Assembly (NCBI GenBank): GCA_028583605.1
Contig: CM053327.1
Coordinates: forward strand, 46,526,010 to 46,590,009
Length of the DNA: 64,000 nt
Direction of reading: 5' to 3'
Source: Dastarcus helophoroides
Lineage: Eukaryota > Arthropoda > Insecta > Coleoptera > Bothrideridae
Positions 11,730-23,772 of this stretch are shown one piece after another. The position numbers and the translations under genes are program-made. Every line of letters begins with the position of its first letter. Positions within the stretch are counted from its first letter, which is position 1. Under the pieces are notes generated by a model, which was not told the DNA's origin, made no database searches, and saw only the letters and a list, made by a program, of their open reading frames with translations.

Positions 11730-11940
11730 ATTGGTGGAACGGACTGGCCCTTAGTTATTTTCAAAAATTGAAATACAAATCTTGTCCCCAGAAGCCAAAA
11801 ATGATTAAAAAACACAACAAAAACAATATCTCTCTGAAAATGACAGCTTGACTATCGATACACGTTAGAGCAACCTTTGTTGTGTTTTTTTTAATTTTTC
11901 CTTTTTCCTGGTTTCAGAGAACAAGATTTGCATTTTAGTT
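11730..11940. repeat. Family A foldback copy
   Basis: Begins at ggtggaacggactggccctt and ends in ggtttcagagaacaag. Both half elements are recognisable around a short centre. Confidence 0.65.
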
Positions 11941-12308
11941 ATTTATAGAAAGTAAAAAGAAAAAAGTTTTAACTTAACGAGTAACCCAGGGGAAAAAGCT
12001 GAAATCTTGAAAAATGTTGAATTAAAAAATCAAACACTTTTAAGTATATGTCAAAGTTTTCAAAAGCCAAAAATTTCAAAAAATTTAAATTTTGATAAAT
12101 AACTGAAATGTATTAATAGTCGAATTTAAAAAAAGTCAGATTTGCAAAACAGTCGAGATTTGGAGAGTCAAAGTTTTAACGAAAAAAGAGATAAATTTTC
12201 AATAGCAAGGAGAGAACTTTAAAAAAAGGTCAACATTTTTAAAAACAGAGTAATGAATTGGGAAAAAGTTTAAAGTTTTCAAAGAATTCAAAACTTGGAG
12301 ATAAATTT

Positions 12309-13025
12309 TGGTGGAACGGACTGGTCCTTGATTATCTTCAAAAACTGAAATACAAATCTTGTTCCCTGAAACCAAGAAGGACTAGAAAACATAACAAAGA
12401 TTGCTCTAACGCGTTTCGATAGCCAAGCTGTCATCTTCAGAGAGATACTTATTCATCTCTTTGAAGATGAGATTGATACTCACCTCTCTGAATATGATAG
12501 ATTGCCTATCGAAACGCGTTAGAGCAACCTTTGTGTATTTTTTAATCTTTCTTGTCACCTAAAACTAAGAAAGATCAACAAAGGTTGCTCTAACACGTTT
12601 CGATAGCCAAGCTATCATCTTCAGAAAGATAGTCATCTCTCTAAAGTTGAGAGTGATACTCATCTCTCTGAAGATAATAAATTGGCTATCAAAACGCCTT
12701 AGAGCAACTTTTGTTGTATTGTTTAATCTTTTTGGCCCCTGAAACCAAAAAAGATTAAAAAACACAACAAAGGTTGCTCTAAGGCGTTTCGATAGCCAAG
12801 CTATCATCTTAAGAGTGATGCTCACCTCTCTGAAGATTAGAGTGATACTCATCTCTCTGAAGATGATAGCTTGGCTATCGAAAGGCGTTAGAACAACCAA
12901 CTCATCTCTCTGAAGATGAGAGTGATACTCATGTCTCTGAAGATGATAGATTGGCTGTCGAAACGCGTTAGAGCAACCTTTGTTGTGTTTTTTAATCTTT
13001 CTTCGTTTCAGAAGACATAATTTGT
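12309..13025. repeat. Cluster of family A foldbacks
   Basis: At least three palindromic copies lie back to back. The words ctctaacgcgtttcgatagc and gctatcgaaacgcgttagag alternate, and the loops contain multiplied gagatactcatctctctga units. Local amplification of the loop is likely. Confidence 0.65.
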
Positions 13026-13597
13026 ATTTCAGTCTTCGAAATAAAGTTGAAGTATTGAAAAAAATAAAAATTTCAATTTTAGGAAAGTTGACATATCCAG
13101 AAAAAAAAATTTTTGATAAAGACGAAATTTATCAAGAGGAACATTTTTCAAAACCAACTTATTTAAATTTTCTTATAATATATAATGAAATAAAACTTTT
13201 GCCTACTTTACTTCAAGTCAGTCACAAGTATTATTAGTTAATTAGTATATCATTACTTGCGTTTAAAAATGTGATAAATCCAAGTCTTTTACGTTAAACG
13301 GAAAAGAATAGATCGCTTATTTCACGAGGAGCGCGCGCTCTTGCGCTCTTTAAGACCAGCCGCCACTGGTATCAAGGCACCAGTTAATCACAAGGGCAAC
13401 ACAAAGACAAGTTTAAGTGAAGGAATAAGACTTCTTGTTGAGATAACTTTCTATTTTTAAATGATTTGAATAGCAATGAAAGTCTTCTAGTCATTGTAAG
13501 CAGTTTTCATCATCATCAGATTTTCATATTTTTATACCGCCACTAACAGTCCAATAAACTAACATTAACAAAAAAGTTCAACACTGTGTAGTATATA

Positions 13598-14198
13598 CCA
13601 GCGGCGGCTGGTATATACTACTACTCCGGCAAGGAGTAAATTGAAATACGTTGGTGCGCGCAGAATTAGGCACCTAGTGTGGCTGCCATGCGATGCCTAT
13701 CAACGGCCTCCACGGGATACGGAGAAATAAACTACAGAACACCACGCTAAAGCTAGCCCGCGGCGCGGTACGCCGCTCCGCGCTTATGCGATATTGCCAA
13801 ATGGTGAGTACGAGTCAGAGTTTGAAGTATGTATTTACGGTTTATGATGCTAAATGCGTAAATACCGACTGATTTGATTGCGATTGCTAATTGTGCCGCT
13901 TACAGGCCTAACTGCCAATAGTACGGCTATTCACAAAGAGATAGCAGTACCCATTCTAGGGTCTAATTATTCTAAATATTAATTTGTAAATTTGGATTTA
14001 AACAATTTTGCTGAGAAAGTAATGAACACTTTATTTCTTTAAAAGATCGTAGAGAGTTGTTTAAAAAAATATTTTTTTGTGTTTTTGTAGAGTTTAATTA
14101 GAACTTTGTAATAAAATACATTTTATCTTCAAATGCAGTTTTCATGATAAAGTGATATAATTTTATTCCTATGAAAGCAAACAATTTTAATTAAATAA
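13598..14198 (+). mobile_element. Truncated CAGTGGCGGCTGG-type hAT-like copy
   Basis: From about 13650 it matches the middle of the 14850 and 51359 copies (ttggtgcgcgcagaattagg, gcctatcaacggcctccacg, gagatagcagtacccattct). Its left end is rearranged to a short accagcggcggctggt palindrome. Its right end stops where the GPCR fragment begins. Confidence 0.6.
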
Positions 14199-14537
14199 TG
14201 TTTATTCAAAGTATCACTTTCTAATCTAAAATCAGAATCATCTCCAAGCCTGAATATATCGAAGTTGTATCTCGCTATTCTGTTATTTTTCGTTATGGGA
14301 ATGCCTTTATGTTTTGAAATATTAGGTATTTTCGTCAATAACGAAACGTCATCAATCATTTTTCTCGTTTTGTTTGCATTAACTGGAAATATTCAAGAAT
14401 TTGTATTGTTTTTATTTTATGTGTTAATGAACGAGGAAACGCGCACGAGGTGGATTAAAATTTTTTCCAATTTAAGAACAAATATTATGCTTGATTATAG
14501 TGCGGGTTCAAGTAGACGCAGCTCTCGAAAATTGTAA
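14199..14537 (+). pseudogene. Orphan class-B GPCR C-terminal exon fragment (TM6-TM7)
   Basis: An open stretch of 112 codons follows a stop at 14196 and ends at a stop at 14535. It contains one hydrophobic helix (YLAILLFFVMGMPLCFEILG), a short loop, and a second (IIFLVLFALTGNIQEFVLFL). A cytoplasmic tail with NEETRTRWIKIF and SSRRSSRK follows. This arrangement fits TM6-TM7 of secretin or Methuselah-like receptors. An AATAAA lies at 14547. No upstream GPCR exon is seen. The left side abuts a truncated hAT-like element, and the fragment lies inside OR1 intron 1. It may be a captured gene end or the relic of a nested gene. The subfamily is uncertain. Confidence 0.55.
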
Positions 14538-14546
14538 TTAATCTTT

Positions 14547-14552
14547 AATAAA
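14547..14552 (+). terminator. Poly(A) signal after the GPCR fragment
   Basis: AATAAA sits 10 nt after the stop codon, as if a real 3' end had been retained. Confidence 0.45.
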
Positions 14553-14849
14553 AATATGCTGAAAAATTGTCTTGTGTTTTAATTGGTGCAACATGAAATA
14601 AACTGCTTTTGAACGAAATCTCTTGGCTAAATATAGTCTTCCTCCGAATTGGAACGTGTCATTCAACTACTAAGATGCTCGTTCCAGAGACTAGATCGTT
14701 CAATGGACAATGAACACTTTCAGTTACAATTCAATCCCGTCTTTGACTGTAGAAGTCTTCATTATCAATAACTTAAGAGGTAAAATGCTCTCTTCATTTG
14801 CTTCCACTTCGTAACAGTTTCGAAACCCAAAATCTCAAGAACTTAATAT

Positions 14850-17800
14850 CAGTGGCGGCTGGTCTTAAAGAGCGCAAGAGCGCGCACTCCTCGTGAAATG
14901 AGCTATCTATTCTTTTCTATTTAATGTAAAAGTCTTGGATTTTTCACATTTTTAAACACAAAATAATGATATACTAATTAACTAATAATACTTTTAAGTG
15001 ATTTGGAATAAAGTACGCAAACTTTTATTCCATTATATTATATACCATGAGGAAATTGAAATACGTTGGTGCGCGCAGAATTAGGTACCTAGCGTGGCTG
15101 CCATGCGATGCCTATCAACGGCCTCCACGGGATACGGAGAAATAAACTACAAAACACCACGCTAAAGCTAGCTCGCGGTGCGATACACCGCTCCGCGCTT
15201 ATGCGATATTGCCAAATGATGAGTACGAGTTAGACTTTGGAGTGTGCATTTACGGGTTATGATGCTAAATGCGTAGGTGCCAGCTGATCTGTTTGCGATT
15301 GCTAATTGTGCCGCTTACAGACCTAACTGCCAATAGTACCGCTATTCACAAAGAGATAGCAGTACCCATTCTAGGGTCTAATAATAAATTTGGATTTAAA
15401 CAATTTTGATGAGAAAGTAATGAACACTTTATTTCTCTAAAACATCGTAGAGCGGATTTTGTTTAAAAAAAATATTTTTTAAATGTTTTTGTACAGTTTA
15501 ATTAGAACTTTGTAATAAAATACATTTTATCTTCAAATGCAGTTTCTATGAAAAAGTAATATAATTTTATTCTTTTGAAAGCAAACAATTTTAATTAGGT
15601 AATTTAGAACCGTAACCAGGTGCAACCGCACAGAGTACTTTAAGGAGCTCAGAAATGTCCATAATGATTTTTTTTTTGTACTCGATGAAAATAATTTAGA
15701 GATGATAACCCAAAAATATTTTGGAGGCTATAAGATGTTATATAAATTTAATTCGTAAAAATACTATTAAATACCACAATTTTTGTATCCCTTTGTTTCT
15801 CTTAAATTTAATACCTTGTTATGCCACTGGAGTCACCTAAATTCTTAACAACTAATATTTTTGCATAGGGCATCGAACCTCTGTTTTTTTTGTTCCGGGT
15901 TTTGGTTTTTGTTCCGGGAAAAAATCATATCGTTTCGTTCCGGTTTTCGTTCAGACAAAATTAGCGGTTTTTTCTGGTTTTCGGTTCAGTTCCAGCTTAC
16001 TCATTTTTTAATTTTTAAAATTTTTTCATTTAAATTGATTTTCTAACATCATTCAGGACATGTTCTCCCTCTTTTTTAAATATTACAGCATACAACTACC
16101 GTGGTAATGCTTAAAATTTGAAGGAAATATTTCTCGATTTTTCGAATTTAAAAATTTCAGGCTGAAACTCTGGATTCTGTGTTAATTTTGAGTTCAAGCT
16201 TCAAACCTCCAACTTTAAAAAAAAAAGTTAGCTGATACCCGTGCATTCGCTTAGGTGAAAAAAAAGAGAAAGGATCCTTTGCTTGTATACTTTTTGAAAG
16301 TTTCGACTTTTCTGAAGAATTCAATTTTTATTGAAAATTTTTACTTATTTTGAAAATTTCGACAATAAAAACCCACTTTTTAACAAAGTCGATCTTTTCC
16401 CGTTCGACTTCCAAATTTTCGAAATTTTAACTTGATTTCGAAAATTTCGACCTTTTTCAAAATTTTGATTTTTTGAATATTCCAAATTCCTCAAAATTCT
16501 GTTTTATTTGGTTGGTTTTGATTTTTTTTGAACATTTTACTTTTATAACTTTCGTTCTTGTTAAAAATTTTATTTTTTGAAAATTACAATTTTTGAATAT
16601 TTGGAATTGATCTCGAAGTTGTCTGACCTTATTTTTGTAAGAAATTTCAGACTCGAAATTTCATCTTTTTTTTGCAAATATAGCTAATTTTAAATTCGAT
16701 TTTTTCAAAACATTTCAATTCTTTTTAAAAATGTGAATTTTTTCAAAGTTTTAACTTTTTGCAAATATCGACTCTCTCGAATGTTTGTTTTTTTTATTCA
16801 ACTTTTTTTCAATTTTCACTTTTTCGCAAGATACTGACTTTCTAAATATAATTACTCTTTTTAAAATCTGTATTCGATTTTAATTGAAAATTCTTAGACA
16901 TTTTTCGATTTCCTTAAAGCATTTCGTTTTTATATTTTGAAAACTTTCAAATTCAAATGTTCTTTTTTTTAGCTTCCACTTTTTTCAAATGTTTATTTAT
17001 TTTATTAATCGCCAGACTTTTTCAGTTTGACCTTTCTCTAAGATTTTAATTTTTTTTCCAAATTCTGAATTTTTTGAAAATCTTTATACATAATTTCGAT
17101 CTTTTCTCCAAATTGTTATTTTCTTTCAATTTTTTTTTTTTTTGTAAATTGATGTTAAAAAACTGACTTTTAAAAACTTCTACCCTGTTTTTTTTTTAAT
17201 TTTTGACCTTCGTCAAACTTCTGACAATTTCTCAAAGCTTTGATCTTTTTTTGAAAACTGAGATTTTTTTTTAAATTTCGATTTATTCTTGAAGTTTCGG
17301 CTTTTATGTAGTAAACTGAACTTTTATTTAAAAAATTAGATTTTCCTTTAATTGTTGTTGCCTGAAAAATTAAATTTATTCTCAAAATTCCGACATTTTT
17401 AATATTTTCAAACCTTTTCCAAAATTTAGACTTTTTTTGAAAACTTCGATCTTTCATCATCGAAATTTCGACTTTTTCCCGAAGCTATAACTTTTACGAA
17501 ATTTGATTTTTTTTGGAAAATTTCCTCTTTTTTTGTAAAGTTTGGTTTTTGTATAATATGATTATGTTGAAACATTTTTCTTCAAAACATTTACCTTTTT
17601 TGTGAAAATTTCCAATTTAGCTCAAAATTTTTACTATTTCTCGAAGTTTTAACTTCTTTTTTTGATAATTCCGACTTTTTCCCGAAAATTTTCACTTTTT
17701 TCAAAATTGCGAATTTATGAAATATTTGAATTTTTTCAGGATTTTAATCTTTTTTGAAAAGTGTTACCTTTTATCATCAAAATTGGGACTTTTTTCGAAA

Positions 17801-19137
17801 TGAAGTATAGTTTCATCCAAAATTTAAAGTTGTTTCGAAATCTCCATTTTTTTTCAAAAGTTCGAGTTGTGATAACTTTAACATTTTTTCAAAATTCGCC
17901 TGTTCCAGATTTTTTTAATTTTGGTGAAGAATCTAGGTTTTCAAATTACCAATTTTTAAATTTTGAACGAATTCTACAAAAGGAATTCAAGATTTAACTA
18001 AATTTCGATTTTAAAGCTTCTTAAATTCAAAACAATCTAAACAAAAATCGCAGCTTCGAGGCGGAAATCTAAATTTTAGGAAAAAAGTGAAATATAGCGT
18101 AAACGAAACCAGATAAAAATTGGAAGTTTAAATTGGACATTTTCTAACATGTCATCGTTCCAAGTTTACCCTTAAAATTTCGACTTCAATTTCAAGATCC
18201 CGGCTTTAAATTGGAATATAAATGTTGTATTTTTCTCTTGAAATTTTGACTGAAATTCTCAACTTCTAGGAAAAATTGGAAATAGCGAGATTTTATCACA
18301 AATTTTGAGATTTTGGAAAGTTTGATGAAGTGGGCATAGCAAAAAAACATTAAAATTTAAAACATCGAGAAAAAAATTGGCATATTTAAATTAAAGTGAA
18401 ATTTAAAGGAAAAAATTTAAGGCAACTCGAAATTTTTATTAATAACTTCAAAAAAACAAAGGTCATTATAATATAAAAGGGAAAATCCAAGTTTGAAGGG
18501 GAAGAAAAACAAAGTTTGAGTGTTTGTTCTAAAGAAAAAGTTGGAATTTTCGGAAAAATTCAAATTTGCAAATAAAATTGCCAGGAAACTGGGCTTCAAT
18601 GACTTCGCTGCTTGAGTCCATATTTACAATAACACATAAAATTTGTATTTTAAACTCGAAATTTCATAAAAAGAAAAGAAATATTTTGAGAAAAGGGTCC
18701 AAATTTCAAAACAGAACCAAAAATTTTGAAAAATGGATATTTAAGTTATACAACTTAAAATTTAATTTGGCTTGAAATTTTGAGAATAAAATCAACATTT
18801 TCTTAGAAAGAGTGAAAATTGTAGGTTTCTAATTGAACTTTCAAAAAAATGTTCTTTAAAGTAAACTCGTAATTTTGAGATGAAAGTTGCACGAATTTGT
18901 GTAAAATTTTGAAAAGGAAATTTCTAAAAAAAATCCCAAACCTTAGGGTAAAGTAAAAATTATTTTAAGGACATACAAATTCAACGAACCGAAATAAACC
19001 GTTATTTTTTCCGGTTCTGTTCCGGTTTTCGTTCCTACAAAAATAACGGTTTTTTTTCGCTTCCTGGTTTTCGGTTCAGTTCCGGTTCGAAGCCCTGCTT
19101 TTGCATCTGCGCACCCCCTGTCAACCAGCCGCCACTG
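14850..19137 (+). mobile_element. hAT-like element interrupted by a second hAT-like element
   Basis: Starts cagtggcggctggtctta and ends accagccgccactg. Without the insertion at 15866-19097 it is about 1.05 kb and collinear with the 897-bp copy at 51359. No outer target duplication is found (left flank cttaatat, right flank atgtcaac), which suggests rearrangement after insertion. Confidence 0.7.
15866..19097. mobile_element. Nested hAT-like element, CAGGGCTTCGAACC-type ends
   Basis: The left end tagggcatcgaacc and the right end ggttcgaagccctg are imperfect inverted repeats. Flanking 8-mers tttttgca (left) and cttttgca (right) agree at 7 of 8 bases. Both ends carry repeated ttccggttttcgttc words. 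The interior (about 16260-18960) is T-rich or A-rich GAAATTTC-type repeat DNA without a transposase. Confidence 0.65.
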
Positions 19138-19505
19138 ATGTCAACCATACCATATTTTTTCTGGTCCTTGATTATCTTCTAAAATTGATATACAAAACGT
19201 TTTCATTTTATTTAACTGGGCCGAAAATTAAAAAACAGAATGTTTCCGGTCAATAAGAGTTCACCATGAAGAATACAAAGCTTGTCCTCTCAAACCAAGA
19301 ACGAACCATACCATCGACGAAACGAAATTGGCCCCTCACACAAGAAAGTCAAACGAGAAACCATACCAGGGTTCGATGATGGATAAAACATCGAACAGTC
19401 GACACGCCCCAATCCCGTGAGAAGTATATCTTAACAAAAAATAAAATTTGCGCTTCCTATGACAAAAAAATCAACCAAATCGTTTCTCAAACTGATACTT
19501 TCCAG
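19138..19505. other. End of OR1 intron 1
   Basis: Contains fragments of family A and C (cttgtcctctcaaaccaag; ccaatcccgtgagaagtata). No exon is seen before the acceptor at 19501-19505. Confidence 0.45.
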
Positions 19506-20088
19506 ATCGGATTAATTTTGACACGGATCCGGAACTTTCCTACCTTTTATCCGTCCTCGGTGCTGGCGTAGCGAGTACCACGGGTTTTCTCAAACGAAAT
19601 CAACTAGCGGACCTTCGAGATAAAATGTGCGAGTTTTCCAAATTCGGAAAACCGACGAGATTCGAGGAACTAAGAAAGAAACACGATTTTCTCTCGATCG
19701 CCAACTTTATATACCTGATTATCGGAGCAACGGCGATGATAGTGTGCAAATTTCAAATTAAAATCGAGGAGTGCAGCAACAGCGGCAGCATCTTTCGCGT
19801 ATTAGACGAGAATTGTAACCTGTTCGCTCCGGTTAAAGTACCTTTCAATTTGCAAACTCCAGTCAGGTTTTACGTTTATTTGATTTTGCAATTTTTGGTG
19901 GTGTATTATATTCTGATAGCTGGGTCGATGTTGACTCTTGCTTTTACGCTTTTTTCGGAACATTTGGGGCTAGCTTTTGAGTTTCTGTCTAGGGTAGTTT
20001 CCAATGTTATTGAAGAAAAATACGGGGACTCCCATTTCAAAATTAAGATGTTGAAAGACTGCGTAGAATATCATCTACATTTGATCGA
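19506..20088 (+). CDS. OR1 exon 2
   Basis: Acceptor ctttccag precedes 19506 and completes a split His codon. The exon carries the central receptor region with CEFSKFGKPTRFEE and several membrane segments, and leaves in phase 2 at ga|gtaagt. The length, 583 nt, is three more than the 580 nt of OR2 and OR3. Confidence 0.85.
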
Positions 20089-20139
20089 GTAAGTAGTTAT
20101 ATAATAATTTTTTATATTTTTCTGAGTTTGGCCACTTCA

Positions 20140-20338
20140 GTTTTTTCTCTATGGACCAATAGGTGGTAGTACTAAAGAGTCACTCGCTTGACGCCTGTGA
20201 ATGTTTTAGTACTTACTTGTCGGAACATTTATTAGCATTCGAGTTGGATATACCAAACTGACGAGATCTAACAAGATCGAAACCGGTATTTGGTTTCCAA
20301 ACTTCGAATCTAATAAATGGTCTGTGCATTATAGACTT
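20140..20338. repeat. Family B fragment
   Basis: Reads ttttctctatggaccaatag through gatatac, agatctaacaagatcgaaac and tctgtgcattatagac, in the orientation opposite to 7546-7956. Confidence 0.6.
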
Positions 20339-20467
20339 CAGTTTTTGATAAATATTTAATTTAATAGTAATAATGAGTAAAAAAAGATCTCACTTGGTTT
20401 GAAATCCAAGGACTATCCTGGGCTAACACCAACTAGAGTAAAACATTTTTTTTTTTCAGAATGTATT

Positions 20468-20977
20468 TTTGGTGGAACGGGCTGGTCCTTGGTTATCTTC
20501 AAAAATTGAAATTCAGAACTTTTCCCCTGAAACCAAGAAAGATTAAAAAAACAGAACAAAGGTTGCAACCTTTGTTGTAATTTTTTTGTCCCCTGAAACC
20601 AAGAAAGATTAAAAAACAGAACAAGGGTTGCAACCTTTGTTGTGTTTTTTTTAATCTTTCTTGGTTTCAAGAGACAAGCTCTGTATTCCGTATAATATGT
20701 GCACATGAAGTTACATTTTCAAAATTAATATTGACCTTGATTCAATTAATATTGATAAATAGGTTCTTAAAAATTGAAATACCAATTTTGTCCCCTGAAA
20801 CCAAGAAAGATTAAAAAACATAACGCGTTTCGATAGCCAAGCTATCATCGTCAGAAGGATACTCAGTATCTCTCCCCAGTACCTCTGTTGTGTTTTTTAA
20901 TCTTTTTTGGTTTCAAGGGACAAGATTTGTACATTTCAATTTTTGAATATAACCAAGGACCAGTTCGTTCCACCAAA
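20468..20977. repeat. Two family A foldback copies
   Basis: 20468-20690 is a compact copy in which the centre has collapsed to ggttgcaacc. 20755-20977 is a second copy ending in ggaccagttcgttccacc. Confidence 0.65.
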
Positions 20978-21022
20978 AAATTATGTTCGTAATGTAACAA
21001 ATATAATCAACCGTTTTTTTTA

Positions 21023-21123
21023 GATGTACCTCCAAGTTAAAACAATGCTATTCGATCTTCTTATTTATTCATTCAATTTTAACTGCTGTGATCGTAGTCA
21101 GTAACATAAATCATGGATTCAAG
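21023..21123 (+). pseudogene. OR1 exon 3, +1 frameshift
   Basis: Starts after acceptor ttttttttag and ends at aag|gtacat. The first part reads CTSKLKQCYSIF and the second LFIHSILTAVIVV in the next frame. The equivalent exons of OR2 (35208-35307) and OR3 (51238-51337) are exactly 100 nt. Confidence 0.8.
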
Positions 21124-21159
21124 GTACATTAAATGTTAATTTAATTAATTAATTAATTA

Positions 21160-23470
21160 ACCACACCAGAAATTTAAAAAAAAAGTCAAAATTTGAGAAA
21201 AAAGTCGAAAATTGAGAAAAAAAAAACGAAATTTTGAAAAAAAAAACGTCGAACTTTGAGAAAATTTGAGAAAAAAGTCGAAATTTCGAGAAAAAAAGTC
21301 GAAATTTAAAAATAATGTCGAAATTTCGAGAAAATAAGTCGAAATTTGCAAAAAAAGTAGAAATTTCGAGAAAAAAAGTCGAAATTTAAAAACAAAGTCA
21401 AAATTTGAGAAAAAAGTCGAAAATTGAGAAAAAAAACGAAATTTTGAAAAAAAAGGTCGAATTTTGAGAAAAAAGTCGAAATTTCGAGAAAAAAGGTCGA
21501 AATTTATAAATAATGTCGAAATTTCGAGAAAATAAGTCGAAATTTGCGAAAAAAGTAGAAATTTCGAGAAAAAAAGACGAAATTTTAAAAAAAAGTCGAA
21601 ATTTGAGAAAAACGTAGATATTTTGAGAAAAAGTCGAAATTTGCGAAAAAAGTAGAAATTTCGAGTAAAAAAAGTCGAAATTTCGAGAGAAAAGTCGAAA
21701 TTTTTAGTTTAAAGTCCAAATTTCGAGACAAATTTCAAAATTTCGATATTAAGGTGGTCAAAATTTCAAGAAAAAAGTCGGTATTTGAGAAAGAAGTAGA
21801 AAATTGGGAAACAAAAACGAAATTTCGAGAAAAACGTCGAAATTTCGAGAAAAAAAGTCAAAATTAAAAAAAAAAGTCGAAATTTCGAGAGAAAAGTCGA
21901 AATTTCGAGAAAAACGTCGAAAATTTGATATTAAGGTCAAAATTTCGAGAAAAAAGTCAATATTTGAGTAAAATGTCGAAAATTGAGAAAAAAAAAACGG
22001 AATTTCAAAAAAAACGTTGAACTTTTCAGATTAAGGTCGACATTTCGAGAAAAAAGTCGAAATTTGAGAAAAACGTAGAAATTTCAAGAAAAAAGTCGAA
22101 ATTACGAAATATTTTGAGAGAAAAGTCGAAATTTGAGAAAAAGATCGAAATTTCGAGAAAAAAAGTTTAAATTTTAGAGAAAAGTAGAAATTTCGAGAAA
22201 AAAAAGTCGAAATTTCGAGAAAAAAGTCAATATTTGAATAAAATGTCGAAAATTGAGAAAAAAAAAACGAAATTTCGAAAAAAACGTCGAACTTTTCAGA
22301 TTAAGGTCGACATTTCGAGAAAAAAGTCGAAATTTGAGAAAAACGTAGAAATTTCAAGAAAAAAGTCGAAATTACGAAATATTTCGAGAGAAAAGTCGAA
22401 ATTTGAGAAAAAGATCGAAATTTCGAGAAAAAAAGTTCAAATTTTAGAGAAAAGTAGAAATTACGAGAAAAAAAAGTCGAAATTTCGAGAAAAACGTCGA
22501 AAATTTGATATTAAGGTCAAAATTTCGAGAAAAAAGTCAATATTTGAGTAAAATGTCGAAAATTGAGAAAAAAAAAACGGAATTTCAAAAAAAACGTTGA
22601 ACTTTTCAGATTAAGGTCGACATTTCGAGAAAAAAGTCGAAATTTGAGAAAAACGTAGAAATTTCAAGAAAAAAGTCGAAATTACGAAATATTTCGAGAG
22701 AAAAGTCGAAATTTGAGAAAAAGGTCGAAATTTCGGGAAAAAAAGTTCAAATTTTAGAGAAAAGTCGAAATTTCGAGAAAAAATAGTCGAAATTTCAAGA
22801 AAAATGTCGAAAATTTGATATTATGCTCAAAATTTCGAGAAAAAAGTCGATATTTGAGTAAAATGTCGAAAATTGAGAAAAAAAGAACGAAATTTCGAAA
22901 AAAACGTCGAACTTTTCAGATTAAGGTCGACATTTCGAGAAAAAAGTCGAAATTTGAGAAAAACGTAGAAATTTCAAGAAAAAAGTCGAAATTACGAAAT
23001 ATTTCGAGAGAAAGGTCGAAATTTGAGAAAAAGGTCGAAATTTCGAGAAAAAAAGTTCAAATTTTAGAGAAAAGTAAAAATTACGAGAAAAAAAAGTCGA
23101 AATTTCGAGAAAAATGTCGAAAATTTGATATTAAGGTCAAAATTTCGAGAAAAAAGTCAATATTTGAGTAAAATGTCGAAAATTGAGAAAAAAAAAACGA
23201 AATTTCGAAAAAAACGTTCGAACTTTTCAGATTAAGGTCGACATTTCGAGAAAAAAGTCGAAATTTGAGAAAAACGTACAAATTTCAAGAAAAAAGTCGA
23301 AATTACGAAATATTTCGAGAGAAAGGTCGAAATTTGAGAAAAAGATCGAAATTTCGAGAAAAAAGTTCAAATTTTAGAGAAAAGTAGAAATTTCGAGAAA
23401 AACAAGTCGAAATTTCGAGAAAAATAAGTCGAAATTTCGAGAAAAAGTCGAAATTTCGAAAGAAAAGTCA
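21160..23470 (+). repeat. GTCGAAATTTCGAGAAAAA minisatellite with about 310-bp higher-order units
   Basis: About 20-nt units of the form gtcgaaatttcgagaaaaa fill OR1 intron 3. From about 21950 they are organised into larger repeats: the block caatatttgagtaaaatgtc and its neighbours returns near 21960, 22230, 22540, 22850 and 23155. The open frames rich in Lys/Arg/Ser here are products of this repeat. Confidence 0.85.
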
Positions 23471-23772
23471 AAATAATTTATATATTTGTCGATTGCCCTC
23501 AAACAATTTGTAACTTGTAACGATTATTTCGATGTCTTTTCGGGTTTTCATACAACAGGAACATTGTTGTGTTATCCCTGGTAAACCATTACAGTTTTTC
23601 ATAAATTACTTACAAATGTCATAGACTAGAAAGGATTTTTAACAAAAGAGCTTCTACTTTTGATGATTAATTATATTACTATGTTTAATATTGCCAAATT
23701 CACTTCGTTTTGTTCAATTTTGTAATTAGTAGAATCACTGCTCCAGGTTAATTGAAATGTTTCCCTTTTCAG

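Larger units (their letters stand above)
9126..13368. mobile_element. hAT-like element of 4.2 kb with array-like interior
   Basis: Starts cagtggcggctggt and ends accagccgccactg. It is flanked on both sides by the 8-bp duplication gtatcaag (9118-9125 and 13369-13376), a hAT signature. About 510 bp at the left and 270 bp at the right match the compact copy at 51359-52255 in reverse orientation. The middle (about 9640-13040) is T-rich repetitive DNA plus nested family A foldbacks. No transposase frame is seen, so it is non-autonomous. Confidence 0.8.

Noticed and set aside
14129..14359. Minus-strand 76-codon frame over the GPCR fragment
   Set aside because: The plus strand gives two coherent membrane helices, a polar tail and a poly(A) signal; the minus frame has no such structure.
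22234..23377. Lys/Arg/Ser-rich frames of 60-118 codons
   Set aside because: They are translations of the gtcgaaatttcgagaaaaa array, with the same peptide in each higher-order unit.
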